Shown piece by piece: positions 14,853 through 22,954 of a stretch of DNA of 35,496 nucleotides. The DNA is taken from NCBI GenBank assembly GCA_039814545.1, contig JBCCBB010000022.1:1-35496 (forward strand), in the 5' to 3' direction. The notes under the pieces are model-generated. The model made no database searches. It had not been told where the DNA came from and saw nothing but the letters and a program-made list of their open reading frames with translations. This DNA comes from CALBPI01 sp039814545. GTDB lineage: Bacteria; Pseudomonadota; Gammaproteobacteria; Steroidobacterales; Woeseiaceae. A program made the position numbers and the translations under genes. Within the stretch, counting starts at the first letter, position 1. Each line of letters starts with the position of its first letter.

Positions 14853-16424
14853 ATGAGCACCGCGGAGTCGCAACAGCCGCAGACCGGCATTCTTGGCTGG
14901 ATCGAGCGCACGGGCAATAAGCTGCCTGACCCTGTCTTTATCTTCTTCTGGCTAATTGCCGTCCTCGTGGCTATTAGCGTGATCGCCGACCTCATCGGGC
15001 TCTCGGCACTGCATCCGACCCGCGTCGATGACAGCGGCGCCGCCGTGATCATCACCGCGGAGAGCCTGCTCAGCGCCAATAACATCCAGCGACTCTGGGT
15101 GGACATGCCGCAAACCTTTACGCACTTCCACCCGCTGGGCTACGTGCTTGTGGTCATGCTGGGGGCGGGGATCGCCGAGCGCTCCGGGCTGTTTGCGACC
15201 GCCATGCGCGGCGCCGTACGCAACGCCCCCAAGTTCCTGCTGACGCCTATGGTCGCGCTCGTTGCCATGGTCGGAAACCTGGCCGCCGATGCCGCCTATG
15301 TGGTGCTGATCCCGCTGGCCGGTGTCCTCTATGCTGCCGCAGGCCGACACCCGGTTGCAGGCATCGCCGCCGCGTTTGCGGGCGTGTCGGGTGGCTTCTC
15401 GGCCAACCTGCTGCCGGGCCAGCTCGACGCGCTGTTGTTTGGTATCACAGAGGCGGCCGCGGAAAGCCTCGCGCCCGCCTGGGATGCCAACATCGCGGGC
15501 AACTGGTATTTCATTGCGGCCATGACCGTGATCTACCTGCCCGTCATCTGGTATGTCACCGACCGCATCATTGAGCCCCGCCTGGGCGGATTTCAGGCCG
15601 AGGGCAGCCTTGCCAGCATCACCGAGGACGGCGACAAGCCGCTCGATGAAGGCGAAAGGAAAGGCCTGAAACTCGCGGGCCTCGCGGCGCTGGCCATCAT
15701 TGTTGCCTGGATCGGCTTCACGATCGGCCCCGGCACGCCGCTTATCGACGAAACGGCGAGCCCAGAGGCACGCATGCGGCCGTTCTATCGCTCGCTCGTG
15801 GCCGGTTTCTTCGTGCTGTTCGTGGCCTGCGGCTGGGCTTACGGCTCCGCGACCGGCACGGTCAAGAACCACCGCGACATCGTCAAGATGATGACCGACG
15901 CCATGGGCGACCTGGCTTACTACATGGTGCTGGCTTTCGCGGCCGCCCACTTTGTGGCCATGTTCAACTGGTCAGAGCTGGGCCTCATCTTCGCCATTGG
16001 CGGCGCCGATGCACTGCAATCGGCCAACCTGCCCATGCCGGTGCTGCTCGGACTGCTGGTGTTGTTCTCGGGTGCGATCAATCTGCTCGTCGGTTCGGCC
16101 AGTGCCAAATGGGCGCTGCTGGCACCCGTTATGGTGCCCATGATGATGTTGCTCAACGTGAGTCCAGAGATGACCACGGCGGCCTATCGCGTAGGTGACA
16201 GCGCAACCAATATCATCACGCCGCTCATGGTCTACTTCCCGCTGATCCTGACCTTCGCCCAGCGCTGGCAGAAGGACTTCGGGCTCGGCAGCCTGACGGC
16301 CACGATGATTCCGTACTCGATCTGGCTGCTGATCACGGGTCTTATCATGACCATGCTCTGGATCGCGCTGGGCTTGCCACTGGGTCCGGGCACGAGCGTC
16401 GAATACACGCTGCCCGGGGGTTAG
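14853..16424 (+). CDS. AbgT-family transporter
   Basis: A 523-residue inner-membrane protein of the AbgT family, whose members import p-aminobenzoyl-glutamate (AbgT) or export sulfonamides (MtrF). The start GWIERTGNKLPDPVFIFFWL is typical. Conserved later blocks are VGNLAADAAYVVLIPLAG, GVSGGFSANLLPGQLDALLFGITEAAA, the inverted-repeat half GSASAKWALLAPVMVPMMMLL and YRVGDSATNIITPLMVYFPLIL. About 10-12 hydrophobic helices. Import versus export cannot be told from sequence. GAAGGGGA lies just before the ATG. It is 68 bases after the kinase gene and directly precedes the ABC exporter in the same frame, separated by one TAG. Confidence 0.93.
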   Translation: MSTAESQQPQTGILGWIERTGNKLPDPVFIFFWLIAVLVAISVIADLIGLSALHPTRVDDSGAAVIITAESLLSANNIQRLWVDMPQTFTHFHPLGYVLVVMLGAGIAERSGLFATAMRGAVRNAPKFLLTPMVALVAMVGNLAADAAYVVLIPLAGVLYAAAGRHPVAGIAAAFAGVSGGFSANLLPGQLDALLFGITEAAAESLAPAWDANIAGNWYFIAAMTVIYLPVIWYVTDRIIEPRLGGFQAEGSLASITEDGDKPLDEGERKGLKLAGLAALAIIVAWIGFTIGPGTPLIDETASPEARMRPFYRSLVAGFFVLFVACGWAYGSATGTVKNHRDIVKMMTDAMGDLAYYMVLAFAAAHFVAMFNWSELGLIFAIGGADALQSANLPMPVLLGLLVLFSGAINLLVGSASAKWALLAPVMVPMMMLLNVSPEMTTAAYRVGDSATNIITPLMVYFPLILTFAQRWQKDFGLGSLTATMIPYSIWLLITGLIMTMLWIALGLPLGPGTSVEYTLPGG

Positions 16425-16427
16425 CGT

Positions 16428-18218
16428 ATTTCGGCAGTACTCGACGAGAACCCGGAGGAACGGCCCAAAGCCCGGTCACTCAGACCGCTGGCGACACTGT
16501 GGCCGTTTATCCGGCCCTACCGCGGCACGCTGATTGCGGCGCTGGCAGCCTTGCTGCTGGCGGCCGCAGGCTTGCTCGTTATCCCAGTGGCATTCCGCTT
16601 CGTCATCGACCGCGGTTTTGCTGACGGCAACCTGGCCGCTATCGACCAGTACTTCGCGGGCTTCCTGGTCGTGTCCGTCGTCTTCGGCGGATTTGCGGCA
16701 CTGCGCTTCTACCTCGTCACCTGGCTCGGGGAGCGCGTGGTCGCCGACGTGCGGCAAGCCGTGTTCGAGCGCGTCGTGCGCATGGATCCGACCTTCTTCG
16801 AGGTCACGCGCACCGGCGAGGTGCTGTCCCGGCTGACCACCGACACGACGCTGGTGCAGTCGATCTCGGGCGTCAGCCTGTCGATTGTGCTGCGCTCAGC
16901 GATCACTTTTGTTGGCGCCTTACTGCTGCTGATCTTCACGAGCGCTGAACTCGCCGGTTACATGCTGCTGGCCATTCCACTCGTGGTCGTACCGCTTATC
17001 GCCATCGGCCGCCGTATCCGTACGTTGTCGCGCAGGGCTCAGGATCGTATCGCCGATACGGCTGGGCTTGCCGGCGAAACGCTTAACGCCATTCAGACCG
17101 TTCAGGCCTTTACGATGGAGGCCGCGCAGAGTCGACGCTTCGGCGAGGCCGTCGCAGAGAGTTTTGAGGCCGGCATCTCCCGGACCCGCGTCCGCGCATT
17201 GATCTCCGCCATGGGCATCGTTCTTGTGTTTGGCGCCATCACCTTTGTGCTGTGGCTCGGCGCGCGGCAAGTACTCGCGGGCAACATGACGGGCGGAGAA
17301 CTCGGGCAGTTTCTACTGTATGCAGGCTTCGTGGGGTCCTCTGCCGCCAACCTCAGCGAAATCTGGGGAGAGATTCAACGTGGCGCAGGCGCCATGGAGC
17401 GGCTCTCGGAATTGCTCGAAGCCAAGCCCGCGATTGCACCACCTGTCGATCCCGCAGTGCTGCCCGAGCGTTGTCTCGGTCGCATCGCCTTCGAGAAGGT
17501 CGTATTTAGTTACCCGTCGCGCCCCGAAGATCGCGCGCTTGATGGCGTCAGTTTTGTAGTCGAGCCCGGTCAAACGGTCGCCATTGTTGGCCCGTCGGGC
17601 GCAGGAAAGAGCACCGCGCTGCAAATGCTGCTGCGATTCTACGACCCGGCCTCCGGTCGTATCACGATAGACGGGGCCGACATCGCGACCGTATCCCCAG
17701 GGGCGCTTCGCCGTCAGATCGCGCTCGTACCCCAGGAGACGATGTTGTTTGGCGCCAGTGCGCGCGAGAACATACGGTTTGGTCGTCCGGACGCGGATGA
17801 CAGCGCGGTGCTTTCGGCCACGGCCGCCGCAGCCGCTGACGAATTTCTCGAACGCTTGCCCGAAGGCTACGACACCTTCTTGGGCGAACGTGGTCTTCGA
17901 CTTTCCGGCGGGCAGCGCCAACGGATCGCCATCGCGCGCGCCATCCTCAAGGATGCCCCGGTGCTGTTGCTCGACGAGGCGACCAGCTCGCTCGACGCCG
18001 AGAGCGAGCGTCTTGTGCAAGAGGCTCTAGACCGGCTCATGCAAGACCGCACGACGCTGGTCATCGCGCACCGGCTGGCCACGGTCAAACAGGCCGACAG
18101 AATCATCGTCATGGATGCCGGACGGGTCGTCGCTAGCGGCACGCACGATGAACTCGTCTCGGGCAACGCGCTTTACGCGCGACTCGCTGAGCTTCAATTC
18201 GGCGCCCATTCAGGCTGA
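16428..18218 (+). CDS. MsbA-related ABC exporter (fused permease and ATPase)
   Basis: A half-transporter with six transmembrane helices followed by an ATPase domain, resembling the MsbA-related permease/ATP-binding family. From the proposed start it has 596 residues: Walker A GPSGAGKST (388-396), signature LSGGQ (492-496), Walker B VLLLDE (512-517) and the H-loop histidine (548). The start is odd: no ATG, GTG or TTG occurs in frame between the AbgT TAG and a TTG at 16551, which falls inside helix 1. Family-like residues (RSLRPLATLWPFIRPYRG) begin upstream of that TTG. ATT at 16428, 7 bases after GGGGG, is the best candidate. Substrate unknown; lipid or drug export is possible. A terminator follows. 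Confidence 0.9.
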   Translation: MSAVLDENPEERPKARSLRPLATLWPFIRPYRGTLIAALAALLLAAAGLLVIPVAFRFVIDRGFADGNLAAIDQYFAGFLVVSVVFGGFAALRFYLVTWLGERVVADVRQAVFERVVRMDPTFFEVTRTGEVLSRLTTDTTLVQSISGVSLSIVLRSAITFVGALLLLIFTSAELAGYMLLAIPLVVVPLIAIGRRIRTLSRRAQDRIADTAGLAGETLNAIQTVQAFTMEAAQSRRFGEAVAESFEAGISRTRVRALISAMGIVLVFGAITFVLWLGARQVLAGNMTGGELGQFLLYAGFVGSSAANLSEIWGEIQRGAGAMERLSELLEAKPAIAPPVDPAVLPERCLGRIAFEKVVFSYPSRPEDRALDGVSFVVEPGQTVAIVGPSGAGKSTALQMLLRFYDPASGRITIDGADIATVSPGALRRQIALVPQETMLFGASARENIRFGRPDADDSAVLSATAAAAADEFLERLPEGYDTFLGERGLRLSGGQRQRIAIARAILKDAPVLLLDEATSSLDAESERLVQEALDRLMQDRTTLVIAHRLATVKQADRIIVMDAGRVVASGTHDELVSGNALYARLAELQFGAHSG

Positions 18219-18235
18219 GCTTTCGGCGCCAAAAG

Positions 18236-18261
18236 AAAAGGGCGGCCGAAGCCGCCCTTTT
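18236..18261. terminator. Perfect 11-bp hairpin, bidirectional terminator
   Basis: AAAAGGGCGGC and GCCGCCCTTTT form an 11-bp perfect stem with a CGAA tetraloop. The T-run ends the right arm and the A-run begins the left arm, so it can work as an intrinsic terminator in both directions. It lies 17 bases after the ABC exporter stop and 40 bases from the stop of the convergent metzincin gene. Confidence 0.92.
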
Positions 18262-18301
18262 CGCAAGGCTCCGGGCCTTGCGGCCCGTCACCATCAGCAG
18301 G

Positions 18302-21013
18302 CTAGTTGATGTAGGAGATCACCTGCCCGGCGAGATCAACCCCACCGCCGAGGAACTGCTCGTACGTCGTACCAACGTTGCTTTGAACCGGGTTGGCCGA
18401 CAGATCAGTCGGACCCGGGTCACCAGCAAAGTTGCCTTGGGTAATACCAGCAATGCCATCGTTAGCTTCGACGACACCGTAAGCGACGCTGATGTCGCCA
18501 CTGGGTGCGAGTGTCACGCTGAACGTGTTCACGTTACCCGCGAGGAACTCGGGTACATCGACGTACTCGACCGTTACGACACCGCCGGAAAAGTCCACGG
18601 AGATGCTGCCGCCCTGGTTCGGAGACAGGTCATCCCAGAGCGGTGCGATTCGCGGCTGCTCATCGAGGAACTCGTTGAGGCTCTCCGAGAAGTCCGTGTC
18701 ACCGGCACCAAAGGTCAGGCTGCCGTTCGAGTTGACGAAGACGCTGTTGTAGATCTCGCCCTGGAAGGGGAACGAGAACGGCAACGCGACTTCCTCGAAG
18801 TCATCATCACCCAAGTCCAACGGAATCGACGTGCTGGCGCTCAGGTTGATGGCATATCTGCCCTGGCTGCCGCCCGCACCGATGAAATCGAAATCGGGGA
18901 ACGTTGAGACGCCAACAATGTAGCGGCCGGATTCCGCGAGCGGCGTTTGAACGCCGGACAACACGTTGGTTGGGAAATCGAGGTCATCGTTGAAGTCGAT
19001 AAACGTCAGCGTGCCATCGTCCTCAAGTTTGAGCACGATCAGGATCGTATCCAGCTGGCCCGCGACAATTTCCGCGGTCAGGATCTCTCCCGCTTCAGCA
19101 TCGAACTGATAGAAATCAACGTCAGCCAATGTGATGTCACTGAAACGACGATCCGTGCTGAACGGGAGACGACGCAGAAAGAATGCCGTGTCCGGTGAAT
19201 CGTTGCGCAAAGCACCCTCATAGCCGTCAGCAAAGGTGCCCGAACCCAAATTCAGCACCTGGCCAGCCAGGTCATTCGGCGACAAGAATGAGAACAGCTC
19301 GTATACACCCGTGGTGCGCGGAATCGCGCGCGCGAGATTGTCAGTGGTCAAGTCAAGCTGTCGCTCAAAACCACTACTAACCGCGCCACCACAACTGTAA
19401 CCGGCGATGCCATCTTCAGCCGTAATGCCGCCGTAGCTGATTGAGAACGTGTTGTCCAAGAACCCGCTGGAGAGACCTGTACTACCTCCACGACCGCGGC
19501 GCTGTACAAACGTGCCCGTTTCGGCGTTGAGTGTGATCGAGAAGGTATTGCTGCCACCGGGACCAAAGAACGAGAACTCGGGTACGCCGTCCCAGGTCAC
19601 TATGAACTCTGACGGATTATCAGAAAACGTCACGGCACCGCCTGCCGACGGATTGAGGTCGTCAAACAGACCCGCAATACGCGGTGGGCCTGTGAGATGG
19701 GCAACAGCACTCTCCGTAAACGTCGAATCGCCAGCGCCAAACGTCAGGCTGCCATTCGCGTTGACGAATACAGAACTAAACGTCTGCCCGCAGATGCTGA
19801 AGTCGAATGGCAGGAACAGCTCAACGAAGCCGTCGTCACCGACGTCCAGACCCACACCAGGAGCCGGTGCGTTGAAGATGACGTCCTTACCCGAGGCGAC
19901 GCCGCCAGCCAACACGGTGATTTCCGTGGCGTCAGCGGGGTCGTCAGGGGATGTCACGTTGTCCGACTCACCATCGTTGTGGAATTCCTCAGGACCCGGC
20001 AGCGTGATCGGCGTTGTGGAGAAGCCGCCCTGCAAGATCTGATCGACATGCACGGTGTAGCTCGCGCCAGGCGTCAGGCCGTTGATCGTGTACGTGCCTG
20101 CGTTGCCGACGCCTGGACGGTCACCGGAGATCGCCGACACGGCGTCGATGAACGGATTGTCCACATTACGCGCGATGACGTTGACACCCGTCAGGGGCGT
20201 GACGCCATCCGGCGCGAAGATGGTGCCTGTGATCGCGCCGGAACCGGCGAAGAAGCCGGGCTCAGGGTACAGCACCGACATGAAGGCAATGTCATCCGCA
20301 TGCGGGTCAATCTGACCCCCACCGACCAGCGCGAAGGGGTACATCGTCTCCGTCTGGATACCCGGCGAGTTGCCGTAAGTGTTTAGCGGCGTAGGACCGC
20401 TCGTGTCGCCCAGAGCGATGTTCTGGCCATTGACCACAGTGTGGCCGAGACCCGAATAGTGACCAAACTCGTGGAACACCACACCCGCAAAATCTGCGAC
20501 TGGGAAGCCGCCCAGGATGCTGCCACCGTTCAAGAACTGAACCGCCTCAATCGGCGTACCGTTCGCATCACGCGTGTCCGTGCTGGCGAAACCCAGTACG
20601 CCCGTGCCTGGGCCAAACAGCGCGTCGAATATGGCGCCGTCTTCGTCGAACACGATCGGGCTCAGGCCATCGGCGTTGTTATTGCCGTTGAAGAGGTTGT
20701 CAACGAACGGTGCGAAGTTGGTTTCGTTGATGTCCTCAATCAGCTGACCCGTCGTCACGTAGGCGTTACTGGCCGTCGGGATGCTGGTCCAGGTCATCAG
20801 CGCACCTTCAACGAGTGCGACCGCTTCGGCAGGACTGAGCGGCCCAAGGCCACCCTGGTCAATGTTGTAGGGAATCTCTGTGCCGCCGTTAGGCCAGCGT
20901 TCCAGGCCTTCGGGGTCGTTGGCGTTTGTATTCAACGGGCCGCCAGCCAGTGCTGCGGCCGAGGCAAGCACGGCCGTCGTCGCGGCGAGGGTGCGTAAGC
21001 TGTTGCGCATCAT
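18302..21013 (-). CDS. Secreted metzincin (matrixin-like) metalloprotease, multidomain
   Basis: A 903-residue exported protein. A signal peptide covers 1-23 (cleavage near ALAGG). The peptidase domain (about 30-250) has the complete zinc motif HEFGHYSGLGH (181-191; HExxHxxGxxH) and a Met-turn candidate Met224 in ETMYP, the metzincin arrangement. A carboxypeptidase-regulatory-like beta domain follows (about 258-325), then beta module A (about 389-545), a pre-peptidase-type PPC domain (about 605-725) and module B (about 732-902), which repeats module A: VNxNGSLTFGAGD, PRIAxLxDDLxP, DGIAG, DLAGQV. An arginine-rich insert QRRGRGG (504-510) interrupts module A. GGGAGGTG precedes the ATG, which overlaps the upstream gene's stop. 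GC is lower than the flanks. No PEP-CTERM, LPXTG or type 9 tail was seen. Confidence 0.88.
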   Translation of the reverse strand: MMRNSLRTLAATTAVLASAAALAGGPLNTNANDPEGLERWPNGGTEIPYNIDQGGLGPLSPAEAVALVEGALMTWTSIPTASNAYVTTGQLIEDINETNFAPFVDNLFNGNNNADGLSPIVFDEDGAIFDALFGPGTGVLGFASTDTRDANGTPIEAVQFLNGGSILGGFPVADFAGVVFHEFGHYSGLGHTVVNGQNIALGDTSGPTPLNTYGNSPGIQTETMYPFALVGGGQIDPHADDIAFMSVLYPEPGFFAGSGAITGTIFAPDGVTPLTGVNVIARNVDNPFIDAVSAISGDRPGVGNAGTYTINGLTPGASYTVHVDQILQGGFSTTPITLPGPEEFHNDGESDNVTSPDDPADATEITVLAGGVASGKDVIFNAPAPGVGLDVGDDGFVELFLPFDFSICGQTFSSVFVNANGSLTFGAGDSTFTESAVAHLTGPPRIAGLFDDLNPSAGGAVTFSDNPSEFIVTWDGVPEFSFFGPGGSNTFSITLNAETGTFVQRRGRGGSTGLSSGFLDNTFSISYGGITAEDGIAGYSCGGAVSSGFERQLDLTTDNLARAIPRTTGVYELFSFLSPNDLAGQVLNLGSGTFADGYEGALRNDSPDTAFFLRRLPFSTDRRFSDITLADVDFYQFDAEAGEILTAEIVAGQLDTILIVLKLEDDGTLTFIDFNDDLDFPTNVLSGVQTPLAESGRYIVGVSTFPDFDFIGAGGSQGRYAINLSASTSIPLDLGDDDFEEVALPFSFPFQGEIYNSVFVNSNGSLTFGAGDTDFSESLNEFLDEQPRIAPLWDDLSPNQGGSISVDFSGGVVTVEYVDVPEFLAGNVNTFSVTLAPSGDISVAYGVVEANDGIAGITQGNFAGDPGPTDLSANPVQSNVGTTYEQFLGGGVDLAGQVISYIN

Positions 21014-21591
21014 TCTGCACCTCCCACGATGTCACTAATCAAAGCCGAGAGCTCGGTGTAGGACACCGGCACGCCATCGGGGATACCGACATTCATGCCC
21101 GAAAACAGGCCCACATTCTGGGCACCGTTGAGTGCCACTTTCTCGCCCTCGTCACCCAACAGCGAGAAATTGCCCTGGCCAAGGCCAATGGGAGCGGTCA
21201 GACCAATCGGACCCGCGGGACCCACGATGAGCAAGTAGTCTTGATTCGCTTGCAGCAACGGGAAGTCGAGAATGGGATGTTTGCCTGTCTTCAGGTGTTG
21301 CAGGCTGCCCAGCATCGACACCGTCGTGGTCTTGACACCTTTTACTTCCTGGTAGCTACCCTTAAAAGTGTCGCCCACACGGAATGTGTACGTGATCGCA
21401 GGGATCTCACCGCCGCCCACGGCGATTCGGGACTCTGTCACATCGATTACGGTGCCGACAAAAACCTTCTCGGAACGGTCTAGCATCTGTGCGAGGTTCA
21501 TCTGCAGGACTGTCGATGCTTTGACGGGCGAACTCGTCAAGACAGCGATTGCCAACAGAATAAACGCCGCGGAAAACCTAAGCGCTTTCAT
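21010..21591 (-). CDS. Small exported protein coupled to the metzincin
   Basis: A 193-residue protein with a clear signal peptide: MKALR, a hydrophobic core, and cleavage after VKA (25), leaving a mature start STVLQMNLAQMLDRSEKVFVG. The rest is predicted mostly beta with no cysteines or catalytic motif that I recognise. Proteins opening with this STVL-x-M...RS-x-x-VVxG-type pattern are often seen beside matrixin-like proteases (recollection, not searched). ATG 21591 is chosen because AGGAGAG precedes it and the signal peptide starts there; the frame is open further upstream. Its TGA overlaps the metzincin ATG (ATGATG), so the two are translationally coupled. A partner, inhibitor or chaperone role is inference. 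Confidence 0.75.
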   Translation of the reverse strand: MKALRFSAAFILLAIAVLTSSPVKASTVLQMNLAQMLDRSEKVFVGTVIDVTESRIAVGGGEIPAITYTFRVGDTFKGSYQEVKGVKTTTVSMLGSLQHLKTGKHPILDFPLLQANQDYLLIVGPAGPIGLTAPIGLGQGNFSLLGDEGEKVALNGAQNVGLFSGMNVGIPDGVPVSYTELSALISDIVGGAE

Positions 21592-21622
21592 TACGTCTCT
21601 CCTAATTGATGACACGACCAGA

Positions 21623-21639
21623 CTAGGCACTATTCCTAG
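21623..21639. promoter_or_regulatory. CTAGG-N7-CCTAG inverted repeat in the metzincin operon leader
   Basis: A 5-bp inverted repeat with a 7-base spacer, 32 bases upstream of the small exported protein's ATG and inside its probable 5' untranslated leader. It could be an operator half-site pair or a small hairpin. A run of T/A follows at 21644-21654, read on either strand. Confidence 0.3.
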
Positions 21640-21727
21640 CCAGTTATTTTTTTGCTTCTTACTTAATCTAGCCGCGAGTCGAGCATACTGAGGCGACATA
21701 ATTGCGTCCACAGGAACACTTGAAGTG

Positions 21728-21756
21728 AACATAATGCTCGGTCGTTTCACTGGCAA
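21728..21756 (-). promoter_or_regulatory. Candidate sigma-70 promoter for the metzincin operon
   Basis: On the minus strand TTGCCA (21756-21751; five of six to TTGACA) is followed after exactly 17 bases by TATGTT (21733-21728; four of six to TATAAT). It points toward the small exported protein gene, giving a leader of about 130 bases. The intergenic region 21592-21834 is clearly AT-richer than its surroundings and contains no gene. Confidence 0.45.
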
Positions 21757-21834
21757 TCAGTCAGTTAGCGACAACATCGCAAAGCCACGCCCCATGGTAT
21801 TGGCAAGCAATGCGCACCTTTGCCCAGGCTCACC

Positions 21835-22230
21835 ATGCGGTACGCGCCGCGCGCCGTGGCGGGTTGCAGTGGCCTAGTGAGCCCGGAAACGTTTGAACGC
21901 GTTGTCTGGGCGACGCTGGATTCGCTACCCGACTGGGTCCGCGAGGCGCTCGATAACATCGAGCTGATCATCCTGGACCGACCCGGTCCCGATCTCGACC
22001 CCGAGCATGATGGCCTTCTGGGCTTGTACCTGGGTACGCCGCTCACGGAACGCAGCATAGAGGACGTCGGTGTGGTCCCGGATGTGATCTACCTGTTCCG
22101 GGAACCGCACCTGGAGCTGGGCCTGCCCGAGGCCGAACTGATGAACGAGATCCAGACTACGCTGATCCACGAGATCGCCCACTTCTTTGGCATTGATGAC
22201 GACCACCTCCACGAGATCGGCTGGGGCTAG
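21835..22230 (+). CDS. Small zincin-fold metallopeptidase family protein (PF06262-like)
   Basis: A 131-residue single-domain protein. The C-terminal zinc motif HEIAHFFGIDD (112-122) matches HExxHxxGxxD, and the ending DDDHLHEIGWG is typical of the small zincin family. The preceding block VIYLFREPH and the N-terminal SPETFERVVWATLDSLPDWVREALDNIELIILD also fit. Family members are presumed cytosolic; no substrate is established. ATG 21835 has AGG 6 bases upstream; an in-frame GTG at 21877 would give a start (MSPETFERVV) closer to many homologues and is a real alternative. The histidine kinase begins 18 bases after its stop. Confidence 0.85.
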   Translation: MRYAPRAVAGCSGLVSPETFERVVWATLDSLPDWVREALDNIELIILDRPGPDLDPEHDGLLGLYLGTPLTERSIEDVGVVPDVIYLFREPHLELGLPEAELMNEIQTTLIHEIAHFFGIDDDHLHEIGWG

Positions 22231-22248
22231 CCGGTTACACTCAAACGC

Positions 22249-22941
22249 ATGAGCAGTGAGAACGACAACGACGCACAGCGCGAACTGGCGCTGCAGCATT
22301 TGCTCGCAGAAAGGCTGCGCCAGTCGCAGGAGGCCGAGCGCGCTGCCGTCGCCCGCGCTGTGCACGACTCCGTGGGGCAGACGCTGTCAGCCATGAAGAT
22401 GCAGCTGCATGAGGCGGCCAGGGACCCCATGCTGCCGCCTGCCGCTGTGGCTTGTTTTCGCGATCTCGAGGGCCACGTCGACTCGCTGTTGGAGGACGCG
22501 CGCAGCATTGCGAGCCGCCTGCGGCCCGGCGTCATCGACCATTTCGGGCTGACGCGAGCGCTTGAGGCCGCACTGGACCGCTTCGGTCGTGAGCACCGGC
22601 TTGAGACAGCCTTGCAGCGCTCTGGCGCCGAACCCAATCGACTGCCGGGACACATCGAGATTGGTTTGCTGCGCATTGTCGAGCTGGCGCTGACCAACGT
22701 GGCGCAGCACGCCAACGCCAGTCGTGTCGACGTCACCTTCGAGCAAACCCCCGATACCGTACGCGTCGCGGTGCGCGACGACGGCGCGGGCTTTGACCGG
22801 TCCACGCTGGAACCCGCGCGATCGCTGGGCTTGCTCGACCTCGAATCGAGGGCGGCGGCGCTCGGCGGCACGCTGACCATCGACAGCGCACCCGGTGCGG
22901 GCACAACCGTGATGGCAAAGGTCCCTATCGACAGCGCCTAA
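22249..22941 (+). CDS. Soluble NarL-type (HisKA_3) sensor histidine kinase
   Basis: A 230-residue histidine kinase core without transmembrane or sensor domain. The dimerisation/phosphoacceptor helix carries ERAAVARAVHDSVGQTLSAMKMQL with the phosphorylated His39. The ATPase domain shows the N-box ELALTNVAQHA (Asn150), G1 DDGAGFD (177-183) and GLLDLESR (194-201). This architecture normally partners a NarL/FixJ regulator with a LuxR helix-turn-helix, and none is nearby. It converges on a single-domain response regulator whose stop is 13 bases away. The short N-terminal region (1-28) is helical and could bind another protein. No Shine-Dalgarno is evident before the ATG, 18 bases after the zincin stop. 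Confidence 0.88.
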   Translation: MSSENDNDAQRELALQHLLAERLRQSQEAERAAVARAVHDSVGQTLSAMKMQLHEAARDPMLPPAAVACFRDLEGHVDSLLEDARSIASRLRPGVIDHFGLTRALEAALDRFGREHRLETALQRSGAEPNRLPGHIEIGLLRIVELALTNVAQHANASRVDVTFEQTPDTVRVAVRDDGAGFDRSTLEPARSLGLLDLESRAAALGGTLTIDSAPGAGTTVMAKVPIDSA

Positions 22942-22954
22942 ATGCCGCAGCAGG

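Noticed and set aside
14952..15950. Open frame antisense to the AbgT transporter (about 332 codons)
   Set aside because: It mirrors the codon use of the transmembrane protein on the plus strand, is His/Gly/Asp-rich without domains, and has no ribosome site.
16551..18218. TTG at 16551 as the ABC exporter start
   Set aside because: It falls inside the first transmembrane helix and discards about 40 residues with family-like sequence.
21625..21642. Sigma-54-like TGGC...TGC sequence on the minus strand upstream of the secreted operon
   Set aside because: The spacing between the GG and GC elements is one base too long, and sigma-54 promoters do not tolerate that.
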